From Candidatus Accumulibacter meliphilus (GTDB lineage: Bacteria; Pseudomonadota; Gammaproteobacteria; Burkholderiales; Rhodocyclaceae): a stretch of 64,000 nt of DNA. Shown here in pieces: positions 44,136 to 56,841 of the stretch; positions within the stretch are counted from its first letter, which is position 1; the number at the start of each line of letters is the position of its first letter. A model generated the notes under the pieces. It did not search any database. It worked only from the letters and a program-made list of their open reading frames with translations, and had not been told where the DNA came from. The stretch covers positions 178,158 to 242,157 of the forward strand of contig QPGA01000001.1 in NCBI GenBank assembly GCA_003332265.1. Direction: 5' to 3'. Made by a program: the position numbers and the translations under genes.

Positions 44136-46867
44136 AAGCCGACTTCGCGCCTGGCTCACCGGCGTGTCTCGCCCAGCCGCCGGATGCTGCTGAGGAAACG
44201 CGCAGCCTGCTTGCGCTGACGGCCGCCGAGGCGCGCTACCGTGGCGCGTGTGCTCTTCCGATCTACGCCATTTTTCTGGTCGATGCGGGCGGCAACATCC
44301 TGCTCGCCAACAGCAGCGCCGAACGGATGTTCGGCTATCGTCCGGGTTCCCTGAGCGGACTATGCATCGACCTGCTGGTTCCCGAGGCCAAGCGTGCGGC
44401 GCATGCTGAGCACCGCGTCCGCTTTGACGCGCAGCCGCGTCACGGCAGCAGGCGCCTCACGCATCTCGCCGGACAGCGTCGCGATGGCAGCGTCTTCCCC
44501 GCCGAGATCAGCCTGAGCTACATCAACGAAGCTTCCGGAACGATCGTCACCTGCGCCGTTCGCGACGTCAGCGAACGCGACCGCCAGGCGCTGGCACTGC
44601 GGCGGCTGAATGCCTCGCTGCGTCTGATCCACGATTGCAACGCGGCGCTGGTGCGCGCCGGCAGCGAGAGCGAGATGATCGCCGGCATCGTTGACCGCCT
44701 GCATCGACAAGGCGGCTATTCCGCGGTGTGGGTGGAGCTTGTCGATCGCGAGCAGGGCGAGGCTCGCCTGGCCGTCGAAGCCGCCGCCCTGGTCGCGGCG
44801 TCTTCTCTGGACTCGCTGGATGGCGATCTCTGGCGTAGCGGCTTTCGCCGCCAGTTGGCGCTGCCTGCCCTCGAGCAGGGGCAGGCGCGAAGCTGCCTGT
44901 TTGCAGCGGCCGACGGCCTTGCCGAATGGAGCGCCGACCTTGCCGCTTGCGGGCAGTGTGCGGGGATGGCCCTGCCGCTGGTCGGGCGTGGCGTGCCGAT
45001 CGGCATCCTCAACCTGCTGACAGCCGCTCCAGATGGCTTCGATGAAGACGCCTGCAAGGTGCTCGAAGAGCTCGCCGACGACCTTGCCTACGGGATTTTC
45101 GCGCAACGCGCCGAAGCCGGCATGCGGCTCCTCAAGCGTGCCGTCGAAGCGTCGGCCAACGGCGTCATGATCACCGATGCGCTCCAGCACGATCACCCGA
45201 TCACCTACGTCAATCCTGGCTTTGAAGCGATCACCGGTTATAGCGCCGGCGACGTGCTCGGCAACAGCGGTCGTTTCCTGCTCGCTGGCGACCGCGATCA
45301 GGTGGCGCTCAACGAGTTGCGTCAGGCGCTGCGCGAGCGCCGCGGTACGCAGGTGACCCTGCGTTGTTTCCGCAAGGACGGGTCGCCGCTGTGGGCCGAA
45401 CTGAACGTCTCGCCGGTGTGCTCGGCCGATGGCACGCTCGGCCACTTCGTCAGTGTCTTCCACGATATCAGTGAGCGTCGGCGTTACGAAGAGGAGCTCG
45501 AACACCAGGCCAACCATGACTCGCTGACCGGATTGCCCAACCGCAACCTGCTGCGCGACCGTCAGCAGCAGGCGATTGCCTATGCCGAACGGCACGATTC
45601 GAGCCTGGCTCTGCTGGCTGTCGATATCGACCAGTTCAAACGGGTCAATAACAGCCATGGGCACGGCTATGGCGACCAGTTGCTGCGTATCGTCGCCGAG
45701 CGGCTCGCCGACAGCGTGCGCGACGGTGATACGGTTGCCCGTCTCGGCGGTGACGAGTTCGTGATCATTCTCGCCGATCCGCTGGGCGATGATGAAGTGG
45801 CGCGCGTCATCGCGCGCATCCTGGAAAAAGTGGCGCAGCCGGTCGATCTCGATGGGCATGCTCTGGCGATCAGTTGCAGCATCGGCGCCAGTCTTTTCCC
45901 GCGTGACGGTCGCGATCCGGAGACCCTGTTGAAGAACGCCGACGCGGCCATGCATCGCGCCAAGGCCCGCGGCCGCGGCTCCTTCCACTTCTACCAGGCC
46001 GAGATGAATGAGCGGGTCGCCGGGCAATTGGCCATCGAAGCGGACCTCGGGCGCGCGCTCGAGCGTGGCGAGCTCGAGCTCCACTACCAGCCGCAGCTCG
46101 ATCTGCTCAGCGGCAAAATCGTCGGCGCGGAAGCGCTGTTGCGCTGGCGGCATCCCGTGCGCGGGATGATTGCCCCCAAGGATTTCATTACCCTTGCCGA
46201 AGACACAGGCCTGATCGTGCCGATTGGTCAATGGGTCATCGAAACCGCCTGCCAGCAAGTGCGCGCCTGGCGGGACGCGGGCCTGGCGACGCCACGGCTG
46301 GCGATCAATCTGTCGGCGCGACAGTTCGAGAGTGACGATCTGGCCGAACAGCTGGCCGCCGCGGTCGTCCGTGCCGGGCTGGACGGCGGGGCCCTCGAAG
46401 TCGAACTGACGGAAAGCCTCGCTCTGCAGGACATCGACCGGGTGACCGCGATCCTGAAGAAAATTCGCCAGGCCGGGGTGACGATGGCCATGGATGATTT
46501 CGGTACCGGCTTCTCGTCGCTCGCCCATCTGCTGCGCATCACCGTCGACCGAATCAAGATCGACCGCTGCTTCGTGCGCGACATTCTCAGCGACCGCACC
46601 GCGGCGGCCGTCGCGCTGGCGGTGATCGCCATGGCCAAGAGCCTGGGGGTGAAGGTCATTGCCGAAGGCGTCGAGACCGAGGCGCAGCTGCAATTCCTGC
46701 GCGACAGCGCTTGCGATGAAATGCAGGGCTTCTACTTCAGCCGACCCTTGCCTTGCCAGGAATTCGAAGTCCTGCTGCGCGAGGCGCGTGGCCTGAGCTT
46801 TGCCGGGAGCAGCGCGGCCGAAGACAAGGATGACGGCGCGCCGACGCTCCTGCTGCGGGGAGTCTGA
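44132..46867 (+). CDS. PAS-GAF-PAS-GGDEF-EAL cyclic-di-GMP turnover protein
   Basis: A 911-residue soluble protein. PAS1 is at about 35-150, GAF at about 165-330, PAS2 at about 335-455 (SANGVMITDALQHDHPITYVNPGFEAITGYSAGDV). The GGDEF domain (about 465-625) has an intact RLGGDEFVIIL, so diguanylate cyclase activity is possible. The EAL domain (about 640-890) keeps AEALLRW, the loop-6 DDFGTGFSSL and AEGVETEAQ, so phosphodiesterase activity is possible. Within PAS1, residues CALPI come from an 18-bp match to a sequencing adapter (44247-44264), so that part of the protein sequence is suspect. Confidence 0.9.
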   Translation: MKADFAPGSPACLAQPPDAAEETRSLLALTAAEARYRGACALPIYAIFLVDAGGNILLANSSAERMFGYRPGSLSGLCIDLLVPEAKRAAHAEHRVRFDAQPRHGSRRLTHLAGQRRDGSVFPAEISLSYINEASGTIVTCAVRDVSERDRQALALRRLNASLRLIHDCNAALVRAGSESEMIAGIVDRLHRQGGYSAVWVELVDREQGEARLAVEAAALVAASSLDSLDGDLWRSGFRRQLALPALEQGQARSCLFAAADGLAEWSADLAACGQCAGMALPLVGRGVPIGILNLLTAAPDGFDEDACKVLEELADDLAYGIFAQRAEAGMRLLKRAVEASANGVMITDALQHDHPITYVNPGFEAITGYSAGDVLGNSGRFLLAGDRDQVALNELRQALRERRGTQVTLRCFRKDGSPLWAELNVSPVCSADGTLGHFVSVFHDISERRRYEEELEHQANHDSLTGLPNRNLLRDRQQQAIAYAERHDSSLALLAVDIDQFKRVNNSHGHGYGDQLLRIVAERLADSVRDGDTVARLGGDEFVIILADPLGDDEVARVIARILEKVAQPVDLDGHALAISCSIGASLFPRDGRDPETLLKNADAAMHRAKARGRGSFHFYQAEMNERVAGQLAIEADLGRALERGELELHYQPQLDLLSGKIVGAEALLRWRHPVRGMIAPKDFITLAEDTGLIVPIGQWVIETACQQVRAWRDAGLATPRLAINLSARQFESDDLAEQLAAAVVRAGLDGGALEVELTESLALQDIDRVTAILKKIRQAGVTMAMDDFGTGFSSLAHLLRITVDRIKIDRCFVRDILSDRTAAAVALAVIAMAKSLGVKVIAEGVETEAQLQFLRDSACDEMQGFYFSRPLPCQEFEVLLREARGLSFAGSSAAEDKDDGAPTLLLRGV
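44247..44264 (+). other. Sequencing-adapter-like 18-mer inside a CDS (probable assembly artefact)
   Basis: CGTGTGCTCTTCCGATCT is identical to the 3' end of the common Illumina TruSeq/multiplexing adapter. It encodes the foreign-looking peptide around CALPI where PAS relatives have a sequence such as xxxxDAIFLVD. The frame is kept. Chance identity over 18 bases in 64 kb is negligible. Confidence 0.85.
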
Positions 46868-46929
46868 GCGAAGCCAGCGCCAGAGCCTGTTATCATGCCG
46901 CCCTTTCCACGCATTTTTGAAGAAAAGAC

Positions 46930-47739
46930 ATGAGAAAACAGACCTCGCTAGTGATCGTCGCCCTTCTGGCCGTAACCCTGCTCGCCGCCTGTGGCAAGAA
47001 GGAAGCCACTCCGCAAAGCACCGCAGCAGCACCGGCACCGGCACCGACGGCAGTGATCGTCGTCGGACTGGACGACAATTTTCCGCCGATGGGCTTTCGT
47101 GACGAAAGCAATAACCTGGTCGGTTTCGACATCGATCTGGCCAGCGAAGCCGGCAAGCGCCTGGGCGCCGAGGTGAGCTTCAAACCTATCGACTGGAATG
47201 CCAAGGAAGCCGAGTTGAGCAGCAAGCGGGTGGACGTCCTGTGGAACGGCCTGACGATCACCGACGCGCGCAAGGAAAAGATCCTGTTCACCACGCCGTA
47301 TCTCGAAAACCGGCAGATCATCATCGTCACCGAAGGGTCGCCGGTGAACAGCAAGGCCGACCTGGCAGGCAAGGTGGTCGGCGTTCAGGACGGCAGCAGC
47401 GCCATCGAAGCGGTCGAGAAGGATGCGGCGACGGCCAAGTCGCTGCAGGAACTCAAGAAGTTTGGCGACAACGTGACGGCGCTGATGGATCTCAGCGTCG
47501 GCCGACTCGATGCCGTGGTGGTCGACGAGGTGGTCGGGCGTTACTACACCAGCAGGAAGCCCGGTGAGTACCGCGTGCTCGAGGAGAACTTCGGGACCGA
47601 AGATTACGGCGTCGGTACGCGCAAGGACGACACCGAACTGATGGCCAGGCTGCAGAAGGCGATGGACGAAATGAAGAATGACGGTTCCGCCGCCGCCATT
47701 TCGACGAAATGGTTCGGCAAGGACATCATCAAGAAATAG
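46930..47739 (+). CDS. Amino-acid ABC transporter substrate-binding lipoprotein
   Basis: A 269-residue lipoprotein. The signal (LVIVALLAVTLLAAC) ends in a lipobox with Cys at about residue 21, followed by an Ala/Pro linker. The family-3 binding domain has VVGLDDNFPPMGFRDESNNLVGFDIDLASEAGKRLGAEV near 47-85, then VDVLWNGLTITDARKEKILFTTPYL and ADLAGKVVGVQDGSSA. It is the first gene of a three-gene polar amino-acid uptake operon. The ligand cannot be told from sequence. GTRKDDTELMARLQKAMDEM is the normal C-terminal segment. Confidence 0.9.
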   Translation: MRKQTSLVIVALLAVTLLAACGKKEATPQSTAAAPAPAPTAVIVVGLDDNFPPMGFRDESNNLVGFDIDLASEAGKRLGAEVSFKPIDWNAKEAELSSKRVDVLWNGLTITDARKEKILFTTPYLENRQIIIVTEGSPVNSKADLAGKVVGVQDGSSAIEAVEKDAATAKSLQELKKFGDNVTALMDLSVGRLDAVVVDEVVGRYYTSRKPGEYRVLEENFGTEDYGVGTRKDDTELMARLQKAMDEMKNDGSAAAISTKWFGKDIIKK

Positions 47740-47804
47740 CCCGGACGGTTGGCGGGGGCGGCTTGCACGCTAGCCGCCCGACACCGGCTGTTGAGAAATA
47801 GCGC

Positions 47805-48450
47805 ATGGATTATGTGATGCAAATAATGGGCCCCCTGCTCGAAGGCACGGGGGTCACCCTGCAGGTGTTCGTCATTACTTTTGTTCTGGCGGTACCGTTC
47901 GGCCTGTGCCTGGCGCTGCTGCGCGTTTCGCGTTTTGCTGCCGTCAGCGGCCTGGTCAACGGCTACATCTGGCTGATGCGCGGCACGCCCTTGATGCTGC
48001 AGATGCTGTTCATCTATTTCGCCTTGCCTTTCGTGCCGCTGATCGGCATTCGCCTGCCGGACTTCACGGCAGCGATCGTCGCTTTCGTGCTCAACTATGC
48101 GGCGTATTACGCGGAGATTTTTCGCGCCGGCATCCAGTCGATCGACCGCGGCCAGTACGAGGGCGCGCGCGTGCTTGGCTTGAGCTATACGCAAACGATG
48201 CGCCGCATCGTGCTGCCGCAGGTCTTCAAGCGCATCCTGCCGCCAATGAGCAACGAGACCATCACCCTGGTCAAGGACACTTCGCTGATTTACGTGCTGG
48301 CCATGAACGACCTGCTGCGCGCCGCGCGCGGCATCGTCCAGCGCGATTTCACAACCACCCCGTTCATCGTCGCCGCGGCTTTCTATCTGGTGATGACGCT
48401 GCTGCTGACGCTCGCTTTCCAGCATCTGGAAAAGAAGTACGCGGTGTACG

Positions 48451-48458
<8 letters not shown>
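47805..48458 (+). CDS. Amino-acid ABC transporter permease (HisM family)
   Basis: A 217-residue inner-membrane permease. Five hydrophobic segments start at LLEGTGVTLQVFVITFVLAVPFGLCLALL. The LMRGTPLMLQMLFIYF motif is characteristic of the HisMQ subfamily. The EAA loop that contacts the ATPase is QYEGARVLGLSYTQTMRRIVLPQVFKRILPP (about 124-154). It is encoded as a single permease gene, so the transporter probably uses a homodimer. It overlaps the ATPase gene by 8 bp. Confidence 0.92.
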
Positions 48459-49215
<757 letters not shown>

Positions 49216-49221
49216 GCCAAC

Positions 49222-49419
49222 ATGTTCCTGCCACTGGGCGGGATTCTGATCTGCCTGTTTGTCGGCTGGGTCTATGGGCTGCCGGAAATGGTCCGGCAGT
49301 TGAGCAACGCTGGGGTGCTGCGCAACAAGCGGCTGGTGAGCCAGGTTTTCTTCCTGGTTCGTTTTGTGGCACTGCAGTCGATCGCCGCGGTGCTGCTGCA
49401 TGGGCTGAAGGTGTTCTGA
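49222..49419 (+). pseudogene. C-terminal fragment of a sodium-symporter-like (NSS) transporter
   Basis: A 65-residue open frame with two membrane segments (LPLGGILICLFVGWVYGL and FFLVRFVALQSIAAVLLHGL) joined by a short polar loop. The pattern resembles TM11-TM12 and the tail of neurotransmitter:sodium symporter family proteins (PLGGxLIxLFVGW ... RFxAPxxIxxVxLxxL). The other ten helices are absent; the ABC ATPase gene ends 6 bp upstream. It could also be a free-standing small membrane protein, since it has an ATG. Confidence 0.5.
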
Positions 49420-49515
49420 CGTCGGCAAGCTGCGATGGGCCGGTTTCCAGGCGGGCTTCAGCCTGGTGTAGTGGCGGCATTGCTGATGAGACTTGCGGCA
49501 AGCATCGCCCACCCA

Positions 49516-49652
49516 CCGTCATTGCGAGGAGGCGCAGCCGACGCGGCAATCCAGAGGTTTGGCTTTTCCCGTTGTCACTATGTCAATGTGGCGGGAAATA
49601 GTGAGAGGATGGAACGGGATTGCCACGTCGGCTGCGCCTCCTCGCAATGACG
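49516..49652. repeat. MITE-like palindromic element (137 bp)
   Basis: The left end CGTCATTGCGAGGAGGCGCA and the continuation GCCGACGCGGCAATCC reappear as the inverse complement at the right end (GGATTGCCACGTCGGCTGCG...CGCAATGACG). The arms are about 35 bp with one mismatch and flank about 65 bp of unrelated sequence. No transposase is encoded. This type of TTGCGAGGAG...CAATCC repeat is widespread in bacteria. Confidence 0.8.
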
Positions 49653-49731
49653 TGCGGGCTGTTGTGGCGCCGCTTTCCCGCTTCGCGACAAGACTTTCGG
49701 CAAGCCTGACAGCGGCGGGAACGCTGGCAAC

Positions 49732-49866
49732 TTGGTTCGCGTGATCTCGGCACGGAGCAGGCACCGAAAGGAGCGAACGATATATGAGCAAGCAGACCAA
49801 GACGGTCCCCAACTTCGCCACCGAAGCGCAGGAGCGTGCATTTTGGGAAAAGAACAATTCCGCTGA
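49732..49866 (+). pseudogene. BrnT-type toxin, C-terminal remnant
   Basis: The frame NLVRVISARSRHRKERTIYEQA matches the C-terminal signature of BrnT toxins (RVISARxAxxxERxxYE). It overlaps the antitoxin start at the usual place (the antitoxin ATG lies inside TATGAG). Everything before NLV is absent, replaced by sequence next to the MITE-like element. Residues needed for the RNase fold are gone. Confidence 0.6.
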
Positions 49867-50050
49867 TTATCAGGACTGGTCGAAGGCAAGGCGTGTTGTA
49901 TTACCAAGCTGGAAGCCGACAAGCAAGACGATATCTTTGCGCCTGCCTCAGCACTTACTGGATTCAATCAAGGCGGCAGCAAACGCGCGTGACGTACCGT
50001 ATCAGTCATTGATCAAGGTTTGCTTGCAAGAGAAACTCCAAAGTCACTAA
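49784..50050 (+). CDS. BrnA/CopG-type antitoxin
   Basis: An 88-residue protein with the CopG-antitoxin layout: an N-terminal toxin-binding region (FATEAQERAFWEKNNSADYQDWSKARRVVLP) and a C-terminal ribbon-helix-helix (KTISLRLPQHLLDSIKAAANARDVPYQSLIKVCLQEKL). A good AGGAG ribosome site precedes the ATG. The protein would bind DNA as a dimer and neutralise a BrnT-like toxin, of which only the end remains upstream. Confidence 0.85.
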   Translation: MSKQTKTVPNFATEAQERAFWEKNNSADYQDWSKARRVVLPSWKPTSKTISLRLPQHLLDSIKAAANARDVPYQSLIKVCLQEKLQSH

Positions 50051-50272
50051 AGTTCAGGCGCATGGTGACGACTTTGCCCGATGCGTAGCATTTTCCAGAG
50101 GTTGGTAACTTGAGCGGGGAGCATCTTAATTGCTGCCAAGGCGTATGCCGGAAAAGGACGTATCGGCTTGCGCCGGATTTGCGGTCGTCTTCGAGGCGCG
50201 ACTTGCACGCCGTGAATCTGCCGATCAAACCGCTGCGCGAGGATTCGACATGGGTGCTCTCAACGACGCCGC

Positions 50273-54328
<4,056 letters not shown>

Positions 54329-54579
54329 GAGGGGGTGGCGTGTGGCGTGCCGCGCTGGGCGATTGACGATCGCGGGCCGCGGGGGCGCGTTTGGTTTCGG
54401 TACCCTTGTTAAGCGGGATTGTGACAATTTGCGTCAGTTGAGTGACGAAATGTGGCGCCGTTGATCGGCGCTGCGTGCGAAAAGTCACGCTTTTGCGTGC
54501 TTTCAGGCACCTGGCACGGAACTTGATACTGCTTAAATCAACGGATTGTCCGTTGCACTAACTGGAAGGAGTCCAAACC
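54329..54579 (+). promoter_or_regulatory. Pilin upstream region with sigma-54-type promoter
   Basis: TGGCACGGAACTTGAT at 54513-54528 matches the sigma-54 -24/-12 consensus (TGGCAC-N5-TTGC) except GA for GC at -12. It ends about 50 bp before the pilin ATG. Further upstream (54420-54460) the direct repeats GTGACAATTT and GTGACGAAAT could be sites for an enhancer-binding protein such as PilR. An AAGGAG ribosome site lies at 54565-54570. Confidence 0.65.
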
Positions 54580-54765
54580 ATGAAGAAGCTGCAAAAAGGC
54601 TTTACCTTGATCGAGCTGATGATCGTCGTCGCGATCATCGGAATTCTCGCCGCCATCGCCATCCCGCAGTTCTCCGAGTACACCAAGAAGGGTGAAGACA
54701 AGGCTGCGCAGTCGGATGCCAAGAACATTCTCACGGCTGCTGTCGTTGCCAGTACCCAAGAATAA
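54580..54765 (+). CDS. Short type IV prepilin (geopilin-like)
   Basis: A 61-residue prepilin. A 7-residue leader (MKKLQKG) is followed by [20 protein letters not shown], the canonical prepilin peptidase site and hydrophobic helix with Glu5. The mature chain would be only 54 residues and ends [34 protein letters not shown], with no globular head or disulfide loop. Ordinary PilA proteins have 140-160 residues. The length is close to the Geobacter PilA-N. Its aromatic content is low (3 of 54). Strong regulatory signals and a downstream secreted partner gene argue that it is a real short pilin rather than a truncated one. Confidence 0.88.
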   Translation: MKKLQKGFTLIELMIVVAIIGILAAIAIPQFSEYTKKGEDKAAQSDAKNILTAAVVASTQE

Positions 54766-54790
54766 ATTCACTATCTAGATCCTGGAGAAT

Positions 54791-55144
54791 ATGATGAAGA
54801 AAACTTTGTTACTGGCTGGCTTGCTGGCGTCTGTCTTAAGTTCTGTTGCGTATGCGGGTGGTGCGCAGATTTGTGCTGGCAACGGGGTATCCAAGACTGT
54901 CACTAAAGGCGAGTACACCAAACGGGACTTCTCGGCGAAGTGCTCGGCTAATATCACGAGTCACTACGCTGACACTACTCTGGCGTTTGGGGTCGTTGCT
55001 GGATCATCGAAAGGGAAGAACATTTTTGGCGGTGGTACGGGCGGCGGCGGTATCAAGTCCATGGGTACGTGCGACCTTGCGGCCGGTTGCACAACCACCG
55101 AAGTAAACGCTACTAGTGCGGGTTTAGCACTCACCGCGAGTTGA
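54791..55144 (+). CDS. Small secreted protein following the short pilin
   Basis: A 117-residue protein with a clear signal peptide (MMKKTLLLAGLLASVLSSVAYA) and a mature domain of about 95 residues rich in Gly, Thr and Ala. It contains four Cys (QICAG, AKCSA, GTCDLAAGCTT) that could form two disulfides. I do not recognise the family. It lies 25 bp after the pilin with its own GGAG site, so it is cotranscribed. The arrangement mirrors the Geobacter pilin and its short-pilin chaperone partner, or a split pilin head. That parallel is positional, not shown by sequence. Confidence 0.7.
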   Translation: MMKKTLLLAGLLASVLSSVAYAGGAQICAGNGVSKTVTKGEYTKRDFSAKCSANITSHYADTTLAFGVVAGSSKGKNIFGGGTGGGGIKSMGTCDLAAGCTTTEVNATSAGLALTAS

Positions 55145-55166
55145 TGGGTCACCCGCAAGCAAGAAC

Positions 55167-55188
55167 AACGCGCCTTGGCGCGTTTTTT
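55167..55188 (+). terminator. Rho-independent terminator / attenuator
   Basis: ACGCGCC-TT-GGCGCGT forms a compact GC-rich hairpin followed by six T. It lies 22 bp after the secreted-partner gene and 8 bp before the permease ATG. It probably allows high pilin expression with lower read-through into the ABC genes. Confidence 0.8.
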
Positions 55189-55195
55189 CCGTTGC

Positions 55196-55999
55196 ATGTG
55201 GTCATTCTGCCTTAGTGCGCTCCGTTCCGGCTTCCGTAGCCGGGCGGTGCTGCTGATTCTCGTTCTCGGGACCTTGCTGGTCGGCGTTGCCTTCCTGGCG
55301 GCCTCCTTTTCTCCGCGACAGCCGCAGACCGTGACCATGGACGTCGGGTTTTCCGGAATCCGCTTCAGCCTGGTGCTGTTCGCCCTTTTTTGGGTGCAGG
55401 AACTTGTCGGCCGTGAGGTGGAAAAGCGGACCGTGCTGTATGCGTTGGCCTATCCGGTTTCCCGTGGGGCCTATTTGCTGGGCCGTTTCTTTGGTGTACT
55501 GGCTCTCCTGGCCGTCGCCGCTGTGGCGCTGGGCGGGCTGTTGTGGCTATCGGTGATCCTCTCCGGCGGCGAATATACCCAGAGCTATGCCGTCCAGACC
55601 GGCTGGCCCTACTGGCTGACCATTGGCGGTCTGTGGGCTGACGCTGCGGTGGTTGCGGCGTTTGCGCTGTGGATCGCCAGCCTGTCAACCGTGCAGATGC
55701 TCCCGGTTGCCTTGGGCGCGCTGTTCGCGGTGGCTGGCAAGAGCTTGGGTGCGGTGCTTGACTACCTTGAACGTGGTGCCGATGGCGATCAGGAGTTGAT
55801 CGGTCGCTACGGGTCCTTGCTGGAGACCATCCAGTACCTGCTTCCCGATCTCTCTCGCCTCGACTGGCGGACGTGGCCGATGTATGGCGTCCCCCTGAGT
55901 GACGCGGCTGTGTCGTACGGATTGCTGATGGGCGCCGGCTATGTGCTCCTCCTGCTGGCCATGGCGGTGATTACTTTCAGTCGGCGCGAGTTCTTTTGA
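55196..55999 (+). CDS. ABC-2 type permease, PilI-like position
   Basis: A 267-residue inner-membrane protein with six hydrophobic segments (AVLLILVLGTLLVGVAFLAA, FSLVLFALFWVQELVGREVE, LGRFFGVLALLAVAAVALGGLL, and three more). The pattern VGREVEKRTVLYALAYPVSRGAYLLGRF is typical of ABC-2 transporters (ABC-type export permeases of the NosY/GldF kind). An upstream TTG frame starts inside the terminator, so the ATG at 55196 is preferred. It is followed by an auxiliary gene and an ATPase gene, each overlapping by four bases, forming a complete transporter. Confidence 0.85.
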   Translation: MWSFCLSALRSGFRSRAVLLILVLGTLLVGVAFLAASFSPRQPQTVTMDVGFSGIRFSLVLFALFWVQELVGREVEKRTVLYALAYPVSRGAYLLGRFFGVLALLAVAAVALGGLLWLSVILSGGEYTQSYAVQTGWPYWLTIGGLWADAAVVAAFALWIASLSTVQMLPVALGALFAVAGKSLGAVLDYLERGADGDQELIGRYGSLLETIQYLLPDLSRLDWRTWPMYGVPLSDAAVSYGLLMGAGYVLLLLAMAVITFSRREFF

Positions 56000-56007
56000 A
56001 GGCTGGC

Positions 56008-56841
56008 ATGGGTCGTCGTTTGTCGTTACTGCCGCTGCTCGTCATGATCGTCGGCGGGCTTGTTTTCTGGCTGGGGCAGAGCGGCCTGAAAGGCGTCAAG
56101 CGATCACGGCCGAATGCGGAAATAGAGGTCGCGCTGCCGATCTTTGTGCAGGTCGCACTGGCCGGTGGTGACCGCTACCTGGCGGCCAGCTGGTCGGTCA
56201 TACGGGCATTGGTCACCGAGACCAGCCGCATGGCGCCCGAGGAATACCCGCTTCTTGGCCAGGTCCAGAAAGATGCGTCCTGGCTGAACCCGGCGCATGA
56301 AGACAACTACTACATTGCCACGGCGATACTGCCCTGGGAGGGGCAGGTGGAGCCCACACAGGTCATCTTGCGTCGAGCCACGGTGGCGCGGTTTTTCGAC
56401 TATCAGCCGCCGTTCTACTACGCCTTCAACCTGTTTCACTTCATGGGTGACGTGCAGGGCGCGTCGGAGTGGTTGCGGCGAGCCGCAGAGGAACTGCCGG
56501 ACCCGGATGAACGGCTGACGATGCAGGATCTTGCCGCCAGCTGGCTGGATCGCAGCCAGGATCTCGATATGGCAGCACGTATCGTCGACGCGATGGCCGC
56601 CCAGGCCAAGCGCAAGGATTTTGCCGCTTACCTGCAGAAGCGTAGTCAGCGCCTGCGCGATCTCGCTGCCTTGCGGCGTGCGGCGACAGTCTATACAGCG
56701 CGACGGGGTAAACCGCCCGGATCGCTACAGGACCTGCTAAGTTCCGGGTTGATCGATAGCCTGCCTGTCGATTCCTTTGGCTCCGGTTTTGCCATTGACG
56801 CCGATGGTCTGCCGGTTTTCGCGAGTAGCCTGAAGAAATGA
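56008..56841 (+). CDS. Membrane-anchored auxiliary protein between ABC permease and ATPase
   Basis: A 277-residue protein (TTG at 55996, overlapping the permease stop, is an alternative start). One N-terminal membrane segment (LSLLPLLVMIVGGLVFWLGQSGL) is followed by a periplasmic helical domain. Residues about 105-235 look TPR-like (YYAFNLFHFMGDVQGASEWLRRAAEELPD, DLDMAARIVDAMAAQAKRKDFAAYLQKRSQRLRDLAALRRA). The C-terminal part (YTARRGKPPGSLQDLLSSGLIDSLPVDSFGSGFAIDADG) resembles the small tail found in some pseudopilin-like proteins. Function unknown. Its place corresponds to PilG-type auxiliary proteins in Myxococcus, but similarity is not demonstrated. Confidence 0.7.
   Translation: MGRRLSLLPLLVMIVGGLVFWLGQSGLKGVKRSRPNAEIEVALPIFVQVALAGGDRYLAASWSVIRALVTETSRMAPEEYPLLGQVQKDASWLNPAHEDNYYIATAILPWEGQVEPTQVILRRATVARFFDYQPPFYYAFNLFHFMGDVQGASEWLRRAAEELPDPDERLTMQDLAASWLDRSQDLDMAARIVDAMAAQAKRKDFAAYLQKRSQRLRDLAALRRAATVYTARRGKPPGSLQDLLSSGLIDSLPVDSFGSGFAIDADGLPVFASSLKK

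Noticed and set aside
44360-47044. 894-codon open frame on the minus strand
   Set aside because: It lies opposite the GGDEF/EAL gene, has no recognisable domain and has a His/Arg/Gln-rich composition typical of the antisense of high-GC genes.
46732-47372. Short minus-strand frames between the GGDEF/EAL gene and the binding lipoprotein
   Set aside because: They are antisense to genes with clear signal peptide and domain motifs, and have no ribosome site.
54580-54765. Short pilin as an electrically conductive e-pilin
   Set aside because: Only three aromatic residues among 54 in the mature chain, below the density usually taken to indicate conductivity. Shortness alone is not evidence.
54580-55144. 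Short pilin as a frameshifted normal PilA
   Set aside because: The next gene has its own ribosome site and full signal peptide, and no frame after the pilin stop continues a pilin head.
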